A stretch of DNA of 64,000 bases from Anthoceros angustus (Eukaryota; Streptophyta; Anthocerotopsida; Anthocerotales; Anthocerotaceae), in the NCBI GenBank assembly GCA_010909165.1, contig MU008161.1, forward strand, positions 744,001 through 808,000, read 5' to 3'. Below the pieces are notes generated by a model. The model saw nothing but the letters and a program-made list of their open reading frames with translations, was not told the DNA's origin and did not search any database. The translations under genes were made by a program, and so were the position numbers. This document shows, piece after piece, positions 21,370 to 32,600 of the stretch (positions are counted from its first letter, which is position 1; each line of letters begins with the position of its first letter).

Positions 21370-22919
21370 GCTGTGACTGGAGGATTCGAGTTGGTGAACG
21401 GCTCGTCAGCCTGTTCGAAAACAGAGGAAAGTAAAGGTACGCAAACTCATGTGCTTGTGGCTGTGCTGTGTCAAAAGCGTAGACGAAACTGCTCTCGGGT
21501 CCAAGCGCCTTGCCAGGCCTGGTCCCAAATCAGCACCCCAGACCTAGCATCCCGCACTAGCTCAACTAGGGCGTCACAATTATCTTAGTCAAAGCGCAGC
21601 ACACGTGTGTGAAAGCGGCTACAAACAACTCACTGGGCTTGCCACATTCGTGACGCAACGCATGCGCTCCCGGCCGTCTGATAGCCTGTCGGGTCTAGGG
21701 CAGCACTAATGAGGCAAGGTGAGGTGTTTTGCTGGCTGCTTGCGCCACGTCCATAACTACATTTCCTAGAAACCAAATCTTCACCACAGCCAATTACTTG
21801 CATCTTTTCCTTGCAAGTTCCCACCTCTCAACAAAGCCAGCGAAACAGAACGGGATGGAAGAGAAGCTCAAAAGTAGCAGCAGTGGCGGCGGCAACAAGG
21901 CCAAGGTGGACTTGGCAATCCATAGAATAATGCGAATCGCAATGGTAATTGAAATGCAGATCGGACGTGAAAGCCCCTGCCCTGCCCTGCCTTGCCCCGC
22001 CCCGTAGAGGAATTGGCGCAAAGCAAAGCAAAGTAGGAGGGGACACAAGGACCGTGTAGTGGAGCACCTTTTGCCTCCTCACATTGTGCACTGCTAGTCT
22101 CTCTTTCTCTCTTTTGTGCTCCTCTCTCCCTTCGACTCATGTGCTTATGCGTATGTTGGTATAGTAACAGGCTCAATTGATTATGCACTCATTCAACTAG
22201 GTGACAAAATTCCTTACTATCTACCTAAACCTCTTGTCCCACTCGAAGAAAAATATCCCAGAGTTACCATCCAGCTTATAGGACTTGGCGCTAGACTTAA
22301 GCATCTCCTTCAATTTTATATGTGTAAATATTATACTACAGTAAAAATATTTAATAATATTTTTACAGGTAAAATATTTTTAAGAAGAATCTTAGATAGA
22401 AATATATCTCGAGATTGAGATTTTATACTCGAGGATTATATGACCGGACAAATCCACAACAAGATGATATGTTCATCATATGCATATGCACATTTCCGAG
22501 TGGTGGCAAAATCATAGGTTTTGGAATATGAGAAGACCTTGTACCATGACTTGGTGGAGTATGTTTCCCATCTTGGGCAATCCAATAAATGATTAATAAC
22601 TTTAAGATAGAATAATTTTAACAATATTAGTAGGTGAACAATATAGCATAATAGGAGAAGATGTAACCTGAAACGTTGTACAACAAGTGATAAATTCAGA
22701 TGTGCAAACCTAGCAGCAAGGGCAAGGTTTAGGTTTGCAGAAGTCGAGGGTAGGGCTTGGAGCACATTGCATGAAGGAGAGCAGCAGGCGTAGGCGGGGG
22801 GCATATCTCGGGAGGGAGGAAGTGCAGTTGCGTGAGGAGAAGGCGGAAGGGAGGGCGCGTGAGAGGGTGTTAAAGAGAGAGAAAGGTAGAGATAGAGAGA
22901 GGGGAGAGAAGGAGGGGGT
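21370..22919. other. Non-coding interval, partly AT-rich
   Basis: No gene is recognised. An AT-rich block at about 22180-22660 includes runs such as aatatttttaca and tattttta. The plus ORF 22116-22418 has no known domain. It looks like intergenic DNA. Confidence 0.35.
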
Positions 22920-25900
22920 AACGGCGTACTGTACATTTTGTCCAGTGTAGTGGGCAGTCTAGTCCAGTCCAGTCCAGTCCAGTGTCTTGAACCAGCAGGC
23001 AGGCGGGCAGGGCCAGGCCAGGCCAGGCCAGCCAGGCCAGCATGCGCACGGAGCGTTGCAATAGTGACCTGCAAAAGCCCTAAAGCCTATACATAGGCTA
23101 TCGGCCCACGGGGCTAAAGCGCTCAGGCCCGGGCCGGGCCTGCTGCCGGGCCAAAATGGGGGTGGAGCTGGGGCTAGGGCTGGGGCCGTGGGGCGGGACG
23201 GGAGTTGGCAGGTCAAAGCGCATGATGGAATATTGGGCTGGCCATCTTGGAATATATTTTGGCACGGCACTTGTGGCATGGGAAAAACGGCAGGGAGGAA
23301 GGGGAAAAATAAAAATCCAGGAGAGACGGTTGGGATGGTAGGGAATGGAAATGGAAGGTAGCGGGGTGGAAGTAGATAGAAGAGGAAAGCGAGGGGAGGC
23401 ATGCTATCGGCCACTGGGCACCGGCACCGGGAACCGGGAACTGGGAACCGGGAACCGGCAGCGAGCGCGTTGCTGCCAATCATTGTTTTGCTTTTGGCTT
23501 TTGGCTTTTGGCTTTGGGGCATGGGCCTGCCCCGCTGCAGGCCCAGGCCAGAGGCCGGGCACACCAAGCTTCGTGCATTTGGCTGGTATTGCCAAAATGG
23601 CACAACGATAAGCCATGGGGTCACATGACGGGGACTGGGACGGGGACTGGGACTGGGGCTGGGCTGTGCACTTTTCACGAAACTCGTTGCTGGTAACTGG
23701 TTTGCGCGAGCAGCAAAGCCCACGCCCACGCCCTGGAGTGGAGTAAAGGGCTGTATATATATGTACCATGTACCCACATGAGCCTGCCAGTGCCCACCTA
23801 CTTACCTACCGACGTGCCGAGCGGCTGGCGGTCCCGGCGCGGCCCGACCAGCGTGGCCCCTGAATCGCTGCGCCCCACGTCAGCCCGAGCCAGCCTCGGC
23901 TCCGGACCCATTTCCACTCGGTTCGGCCCCTGGCTCGGCTGGTTTGGTTGCCGCCCCGGCTCCGGCCCGGTCGGATCGGGTCGGGTCGGGTCGGGTCGGG
24001 GTCTGTGAGGTCATGTGTGTGGATATCCCATTGCCTTGAATGTGGAAGTGGAAAGAGCCTGGGAGAGAGCAGATGGCGAGCTCCATTTGGTTTGTCAGAT
24101 ATTTAACTGTCGGGCAGGCAGGGCAGGGCAGGGCAGGGCAGGGCCCCTTCGCATTGATAGGTACCTAACAATGCCCACTTGATTGTGATTTGCGTATACG
24201 CCCGTATACCAAGGTAAATAATTTATATATGGGCTGGAAATTGCGATGGGCAAATGGGCATGTTCCCGAGAAGATGCCTCATGGGCTGAGGGTCAGGGGT
24301 GCGGCAGCCATGAGCCTTCTCCTCCTCCTTCGTTACGGACACGCAGACAAAAAGGGGGGCGTCATGTCACAAGGAGACCGGGTGGGTGGGCAGTGGCACT
24401 ACGTAGATGCAGGTGGGTGGTATATTTATACCTCTATCGAAGTGTGGACGCAGCGCAGCGCGGGGTGGGATTGTTTTACATACACCCAGGCCTACAGCGG
24501 TAAAAATGTGTGTGTGACGGAGGCGGAGGCGAAGGCGAAGGCGAGGTGTAGAGATTTGGAGTTGCGTTAGGGCGTGGAGTCCGGGGGCCCGATTTAGGAG
24601 AGCACCCACTTCTTGCCGGTAGATTCGGTCCACATGGCTCTCAAAATATCGCGGGCCCGGCCCGGCCCGGCCGTGGCGGTATGGTCCATGGCATGGCAAC
24701 GAAGGAATTGTTGGGCGTTGTTTGGGTTGCCTCGGCTGCGCTTCGCCTCGCCTCGCCTCGCCTCGCTCGGCTTGCGGGTTCCCACATTCACGGTGCCTGC
24801 GTGTGCAAAGTGTGTGCGGGCCCCACCAAGGGGCGAAACACAACATCAAATACTGGCGGATGGCGGATGGCGGATGGGCTCAAACTGGTTGTGCCGCTCC
24901 GGGTTGACCTCCACCCCCGACTTCCATCCCCATTTCCACCGCGACAAGTGCGAGCCCGAGCTACCCCTCCCTGCGGAAGTCCGGCCCCGGACGCCTTCGA
25001 TCCGTTGTTTTCCGAATTTACACTTATCTACAACGGGTTGATATGTGATTACCCCTGCAGGCCTTTGATTGCAGGGCGCCCATGCCACATGCCCGAACGC
25101 GAATTGCCAATGTCCCCATGCCCGGCGCCGGACCTTCCCCTCTCTCTCTCTCTTTCTCTCTTCCTCTCTCTTGCCTGGCCTGGAGTGCGCCGGGGTCACA
25201 GGCTCGGGCCGGGCCATCCGGCTTCCTCGTGGGTCTCCCTCTCTCCCCTCCCCTTGCCTTGCCTTGCCTTGCCTTGCGTGGCCTGGCCTGGCCTGGCCTG
25301 GCCTGGCTTGGCCTGCCTTTTCTTCACTTCACTTGGCTTGTGTCGCTGCCGTGCCTTTGCTCGCTGCTCTCCTCCCTTCGCCTTCCTTCTGCGTCAGTCT
25401 CGCCTGGACCCTCTTCCTCGCTGCCGCGCTCCGCCTTGCGCCTTGCGCCTTGCGCTTTGCGCCTGCGCCTGCGTAACACCCTTTTGCTTTGCTTCTGCTC
25501 TGCCCGGCAGGAGGAGCGGCAGCGGCAGCAGCGGCGGCGCCAGTCTTGCCTCGTCCGGCCTGGTCTTCGAGCAGGGAGTGGTCTTCTTCTTCTTCCTCTT
25601 CTTGTGTCTTATGCTCTCTTCTGGGTCTCTTTGCTGCCGCCGCGCAGCAGGGGCCTCCCAGCAGAGGTCAGATCGAGGCAGGGTAAGGCAAGCGGAGCAG
25701 CCTCCTCCCAGCCGCGATTGCCCCCGCCGCTGCCCTTTTCTGGATCTGGGCCTGCTTTCCGCCGCTGATTGCCTCCAGTGGAGGAGGAAGGGGAAGGGGA
25801 AGGGCAGTCCCCGCTCAGCCCCAGCCCCAGCCCCAGCCGCAGGGTGAGAGAGCAGGAGTGGGAGCCGCAGTCGGTGTGGGCCTTGGAGCAACTCCTCTCC

Positions 25901-26040
25901 AGCCGCGGCGCAGCACGGTAACGAGGGAACCACAGCTTGCTGCTCCGGAGGAGGAGAGGAGACTGCTGTCCTGTCCTGTGCTGTGAAGAGCAGAGCAGGT
26001 TGCAGTGGAGTGGAGTGGAGTGGAGTGGGTCGCGTGGGGT
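22920..26040. repeat. Cluster of short GC-rich tandem repeats, mostly pentanucleotide
   Basis: Consecutive short arrays occur here: (cagtc)n near 22963-22985, (ggcca)n near 23010-23040, (gggtc)n near 23966-24000, (gggca)n near 24112-24140, (cctcg)n near 24738-24765, (ccttg)n then (cctgg)n near 25250-25310, and (ggagt)n near 26005-26030. There are also ctttt/ggctttt units near 23490 and accggga-type units near 23420. Nearly all are 5-bp periods. The density is far above the rest of the window. Confidence 0.8.
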
Positions 26041-26609
26041 CTGGCCTTGCCTTCGGCGAGCCCTTTGCCCTGGCAAGAAGCGGCAGCTTCTTCTTGCGCC
26101 GCTCTTCCCCGCCCCCCTGCCTCATGCTCCATCCCGGCCCCCGCCTCTCCGCGGGGAATGCCTCTCCGGCCTAGTCAAATCTTGGTTTCCCGGCTTTCTT
26201 TGCGCTCCCATCTCTGCTCTTCTGCATGCCTCTGTTCCTGCCGCCGCCGCCGTAATGCTTCTCCATTCTGATATCCAATGTGCCTCCATCTACGCCTCCC
26301 GCCCGCCGCTCAGCTGCTTCCTGCAAATTTGCCCTTCTTCTTCCGCCTCCGCCTCTTGATTGCGGGCACCGGCACCAGCACGGCTGCCCCGCCTTGCCTC
26401 CGTCCTGGCCACGGCCGCTACCTCCCGTCCTTGCCTCTGTCCCACACTGTAGGAGACGGAGGAGGAGGAGGAGGAGGAGGAGGAGGCGCAACAGCAGGAG
26501 CAACAGCTTCAGGAGTAGCAGGGGCGGGGCATGGTGGTGCTGCTGCCGTATAGTCTCTTGTATTCTGCGGGAGTTTGGCCGGCGCCTCCCTAGCACCAGC
26601 GCCAGCGCC
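25100..26609 (+). promoter_or_regulatory. CT-rich leader / promoter side of the TIC gene
   Basis: The 1.5 kb before the TIC start codon is CT-rich on the plus strand (for example the tctctctctctct run near 25140-25165) and free of convincing coding frames. This composition is typical of plant 5' leaders and TATA-less promoters. I cannot place the transcription start or any leader intron. Confidence 0.4.
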
Positions 26610-29600
26610 ATGGACAGGAGCCGCGAGGGACGACGAGTAGGAGGGGGTGGTGTGCCTGTCTCCGCACCTCGTCGCCCGCGCACCAGTGGTTTGAAAGACG
26701 TCTCAGGTTGCCTCTCCTGCTACACATCTTTGGGAACCAATGCTTGATACCAAGTCGCTACATTTCTCTCTGCTCTTGCTCTTTCATGGACTCCCCCTGC
26801 TGCCTGCTGCTTGTGCACCGCTGGCCTCGCCTCCACTTGCTGCCTCGGGATCTTTCTACAATTGCCCTCCCATCACCTCTTCCCCACCCCTTCCTTCTTT
26901 GCGCTCTCTCGGATGCACGGCCGGATGCAGCCCCGTGATGGCCTCGCAACCGCCTCTCACCCCTTGCCGTCTTCTTGCTCCCTCCCCTGCGCCTTCTCTT
27001 CCTCCACAATGCGGCCGCCGCTCTTGTGCCCTTTCCTTGATCCCCGCCGGCGCCTGCCTGTCTCAGATCGGCCGCCATGCTTGCTTTCATCTCTTCACCC
27101 TTCCCCGGGAGCCCCTCCACGCTCGGATGGCTGTCGCTGTCCCGCGGCTGCCGCTCGGTCCGCACTTACCGCAACGGGCCTCGGAGGCCCTTCTCCTTCC
27201 TCTCTCTCGCTGCATGCACCGCACTGTCTTGACTGAATGCGACCTGCCGCGCGTTAGCGGAATTACAGTGGATTGGACTCACGTGCTGTGGGTGCGCCCG
27301 TGGTGTGCCTGTCTCCGCACCTCGTCGCCCGCGCACCAGTGGTTTGAAAGACGTCTCAGGTTGCCTCTCCTGCTACACATCTTTGGGAACCAATGCTTGA
27401 TACCAAGTCGCTACATTTCTCTCTGCTCTTGCTCTTTCATGGACTCCCCCTGCTGCCTGCTGCTTGTGCACCGCTGGCCTCGCCTCCACTTGCTGCCTCG
27501 GGATCTTTCTACAATTGCCCTCCCATCACCTCTTCCCCACTCCTTCTTTGCGCTCTCTCGGATGCACGGCCGGATGCAGCCCCGTGATGGCCTCGCAACC
27601 GCCTCTCCTTGCCGTCTTCTTGCTCCCTCCCCTGCGCCTTCTTCCTCCACAATGCGGCCGCCGCTCTTGTGCCCTTTCCTTGATCCCGCCGGCGCCTGCC
27701 TGTCTCAGATCGGCCGCCATGCTTGCTTTCATCTCTTCACCCCCTTCCCCGGGAGCCCCCCTCCACGCTCGGATGGCTGTCGCTGTCCCGGCGGCTGCCG
27801 CTCGGTCCGCAATTCTTACCGCAACGGGCCTCGGAGGCCCTTCTCCTTCCCTCTCTCTCGCTGCATGCACCGCACTGTCTTGACTGAATGCGACCTGCCG
27901 CGCGTTAGCGGAATTACAGTGGATTGGACTCACGTGCTGTGGGTGCGCCCGTGGTGTGTGCAGCCGAGGATGGCGACGACATCATGGACGAATCGCAAAA
28001 CTCCAGGCTGCGGGAGAGGACTAAGAAAGACAGCGCTGCCCCTGCGGCAGCGCATGGAGCGGCGCCCAACAGTATGGGATCTGGTTCGCGGAATAAGAGG
28101 AAGAGGCAACAGGAAGTACACTTTCAGAGCCGCACTGCTCCTGCCGCCGAGGATGTTGAGGAGACCACGGAAGATACGGAGATGGGGGTATCTGAGGATG
28201 ACGACGATCCCCCGCCTCCACCCATCCATCGACGCCAGGGAAAGCCCAAGCCGCAAGGGAAGGTCAGTCCATCTCGCCCTCGGGCCAGCGAGCCAGCCTG
28301 CCAGCCACTTGGACTGCCATCTCCCGCTCGCTACTCTCGTCACTCACGGCGCGCACCTTTGTCCTGTGATTTTGTGCAGTATGTGGAAGACACTCTATCG
28401 ACAGATCTTCCAACTGTACCCAGGAAGGCCCGCACAGGTGTGTGCAATGGCCGCCGTCTCGCTTATTGCTCTGGGCCGCCACTTCCTCCTTTTCCCTGCT
28501 CCGCCTGCACCAATCTTGGTGCGCTCTTCGATACTGCACTAAATTGCGTCTCTCTTTTTGGCTGTGAGCAGCTCTCATCAAGCGGTCTCAGGAGTCTCCT
28601 CCCCAACCGCTTGCTGATCCTCCAGCACATCAGGCTCCTGCAGCTGTCCCATCCACTCCTGGTCCTACCAGTGCACCATCATCCTCTTCAGTCGCCTCAG
28701 TCAAGCCGGGAAGGAGATCGGTGTGTGGCCTCCTTCCGAATTTTACTTCCAAGTTTCCGTCCCACCTCCTCCTGCTCCTCGTCTGAATTGTTCTTGTGCT
28801 GTTGGTTGGTTGGTATTTGTGCAGAGGCCTAGTGGGTCCAAGCCCAAAGCCAAATTACCCAAGGTACAGGTGTAGCTCAAATTTGCACTGAATTTTCTGC
28901 CCAGCTCCTGGGAGAGCTGTCACCTTCCCAGAGCTGACGCTTCTGCTGCCGGATGCAGGTGTCAACGCAGGCAGCCATTTCTGAGCAGGAGGTTGAAGTT
29001 GCAGAGGCGCTGTTTGACCTAGCACGGAGGTGTACGAATCCTCCCCCTGCTCCTGAACCCAAGCTGGAGCCGAAAGTGGAGATTAAAATGGAGGTGAAGC
29101 CTGAATTGAAGGCAACAGTTTCCTCTGCCGTCTCTTCTCCCCCAACCCAGACTGTTGCCTCTTCCTCTGCCGTGGGTCCTGCTCTTGCTGCTCCGTCAAC
29201 AGCATCAGCTGCTTCTCCTGCTGTGGCTCCATCACCGTCAGTTGCAGCTGCTGCTGCCTCCGAGTCACCGTCCCAACCTGCAACCAATCCACCCCCTGCT
29301 GAAGGTAATCCTACTGCCTAGTGTTCAGTCAGCAGGAGCTACATTCGTTTAGCTTCTGTGCAGTCCTAACTCTTGTTGGTTGTCTTCAGCTCCCAAGCGC
29401 AAACGCCCTCGTGTCAGAACACGCACAGAGGATGGAAGAGGGGTGGCGCAGCCCAGCGCCCCAGCTGGTAGTACACCAAGCCTCTTGCCAACTACTACTG
29501 CAGGTGTGCCACTCGTGGTCAAAGCAGAAGAGCAAGGTGGGAGTCGAGCTGCCCTGTCGGAAAGGCCTGTGCTCAAAGTGGAGAACAGCATGCCTGGTCC

Positions 29601-32600
29601 AGCAACTTCAGGGGGCCCCTCCGGCTCTGCGCCTGTGATAAGTCCACCCAATGTGGTGCAGTCAGGAACGGTGTCCTCACCACATGTTCCAGTGGTGAGG
29701 AACAACTCTCTGGAAAAGAAAACAACAGTTCCAGAGAAAAAAATTGCCAAGCCAGAAGGTAGCATTGCTTCATCTGTTGAAAAGAGGACTGGGCCTGCGC
29801 TGCTTTCTGGTGATCGAAAGCAGTTTCCAGCCAATGCTTCTCCTGCTACTCCGCCTAATAGGGATGTTGATATCACTGTCAACAACCCTACCAATGACTC
29901 TAATTCACTCACAAAGCTGGAGCTTGGTCAAAGGTATTACATCTTCCTGGACTGACCACCTGCTAGTGATCCAACTCTATTGTGATTGCAGCTGACCCGT
30001 GTTACTATCGTTTGCAGACCCCAGCTGGCTGCTTCCAGTGAGACTGGCAGATCAGGAAAGCTTGACATTGACCTGATGGTTTGTACCTTCTTCCCTCAAA
30101 GGCCAGTGTTTAGTGCAGATGACAGCTGTGCCAGTTTCTGAAATTGTTCATATTCTGCAGGCTCTTCCACCCAAAACAAGTGATCTCCCGACTGCAGGAG
30201 ATGCGCAGGAAAAGCCCTTGGTATTGTCGATGTCCTCGCTCGAATGAGCATTGATGTGCATCTGTCCTTCATCCTTCCTTCTTTGAGACGCTCATCTGAC
30301 TTAACCTTCTCATTGCAGGTTGATTTGTCAAATCCCCCAGCTGCAGATAGTAGCTGGATGGAGAGAGAAAGGGAAAGGGAAGCGGAGAGGGAGAGGGAGA
30401 GGGAGAGGGATTGCGAAAGAGAGAAAGAACGAGAGCAGGAACGAGAAAGAGAGAGGGAGAAGGACAGGGAAAGGGAAAGGGAGAAGGAGAGGGAGAAGGA
30501 GAAGGAGAAGGAGAGGGAGAGGGAGAGGGAAAGGGAGAGGGATAGGGAGAGGAGAGGAGAGGGAGAGAGAGAGAGAGAGAGAGCAAAAAGAGAAAGAACA
30601 GGAAAGGGAACAGGAGAGAGAAAGGCAGAGTGAAAGGGACAAAGAGCGAGAAAAAGAACGCGAGAGAGCTGACATGAGCAAACAAGCTGCCCAGAAGCAG
30701 AGCAAAGGAGCAAAGGTTCCTGATTTCAGGGTTAAGCCAGCAGAACGTGCAGGTTTGCTTGTGTACTGGTCTGTCTTTCCCCCGTATTTGACTTCTTGCC
30801 CTGACAAGCCTCTATGTGAGGAAGAAGAACTTTTTTGTCTCACAGTTAACATCCGTGATTTTTCTGAATTCTCAGCTTCTTCAACTCCTGCCTCCGCTGC
30901 CTCCTCATTCTTGGCTTCTGGTCCTCCAGCTGGAAGCAGCGGCTCTAGTAGCGTGACCACCAGTGTGGGTGCACTTCCCATTTCTATGGGCATGTCTGGC
31001 TGGCCCTATGGGTAATTTGACCAGACCATATCCTTGTGTTAATCTTGCTGTCCACTTGATGGCCCTCCTTGACTGACGAAATTGTTTTTTTTTTCAGGTA
31101 CTATGGATCTGCAGCTGCTGCTGTAGCAGCTGCTGCTTGCTCTTTAAATGCAGCTATCCCAGCAGAAGAAAACAACAACCCTCCTGCTGTCCAGGTCTCC
31201 TCCCTCAACCATGTGATCGTACCTAGTGTAATTATATGCCTTCCCTTTTTATGCTGATTTTGTCAATATTGTTGATTACATTTGTCATGGTGACTTCTGC
31301 ATGCTCTTATTTCCATGTGGGTTAGTGAAAAGATTGTGTGGTGTTCGTTATCTTAAGCAGGTTGCACCTTATCCGGTAGCAAGAAACACCTGGAAGCGCT
31401 GTGCTTCACATGTATATATTGCTCATTTCATTGATTACCAACAACAGATCAGTCGTCATCCTTATTTTGGATCAGCCTATCAAAACGCAGCAGCTGGTGT
31501 GTTTGGGGGAAAGCCTTACAACCTTAACGTGCCTCTAGTCCCTCAAGAGACCATGTTTGGCAGTGCATCAGGGGCAACTGGTGCTGCAGTTTCAGGTGCA
31601 CCTGCAGCAGGTGCAGGACCTCCCAGCACTGGGCTGGGTGCTGGAGGCATGAATGAACGAAGTCTTGGAGCTGCTGCACTTGCAGCAGCTGCAAATGCAC
31701 AGGCAGCCAAAGAACGAGCAGCTGCCCCTTATATCGATGTCCTTTCTAGGAAGCAAGCCTCACAGCAGCAGCATGCTGCCCATCAGCCGCAAGGTTTAAC
31801 GCTGCAGGTGACTTGTCTCTCCTCCCTGATCCAGTTGCGTGGTTCATGTAATTTGCTTCACAGAAGGCTTGTAGTTGACCATATTGAGCTCTTTATCACA
31901 GGCTGGCGCAGCGTATGGGTTCCCAGTCACTCAGGCTGGGTCTGCAGCTGTGGGAAATGGTGGGGCAAGCAGTCTATCTGCTAATGGGGGGGCAGGTGGC
32001 ACAGGTCCTGGAGTTCCCATCATTAGTGGCTCCTCCGCAGGTACAAACACCTCTGTTGGCGGTGCAGGAGCTGGAGCTGGAGCCAACAATGGCTCATTGG
32101 CCAATGCTGCAGCTGCACAGGCCCAAATGCTGCAGCAGATGATGCAGCAGACTGGCTTTCCTTTTACATTCCCTACTCATTTTCCGCCCACTTTTAATGG
32201 TGCAGCCAGTCATCTTACTCCCCAGCAGGTACTGTCTGCTGTTCTTGAATTTCGGAAGCTTATGTTTCAAGTCAAAGTTTGATGACCGGCATTGTTCTTT
32301 TTCGTCAGTCATTGCAACAAAAATAGGCTGTCCTCTCATGAGCCACCGCCGTTTGCCACCCTCTGTGATTGCAGGCTCAGTATTTCAGTCCCTTCTACCC
32401 CCATCTGGTTCCCGCACATCTGGCGCAGAACCAGCAGTCAGGAAATGCTTCTGCAGCCTCGCAGAAGCAGCAGCAGCAGCAACACTCTTCACAGCAGCAG
32501 CCTCAACACTCACAGCAGCAGCAACATGCTCAACAGCTGCAGCATGGAGTGCGGAATTTCTCTTCTACATCTCCACAACAGCCACCACAGTCGCCATCCC

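Noticed and set aside
22436-25847. Several ORFs of 120-390 codons in the repeat cluster
   Set aside because: No domains, overlapping in all frames, and driven by pentanucleotide repeats that stay open in every frame.
26740-28542. 600-codon plus-strand ORF
   Set aside because: It runs through both copies of the intron-1 duplication and across TIC exons in the wrong frame, and the repeated Pro/Leu/Ser composition is that of GC-rich non-coding DNA.
30096-30713. Minus-strand Ser/Leu-repeat ORF of 205 codons
   Set aside because: It is the complement of the TIC Arg-Glu microsatellite; low complexity only.
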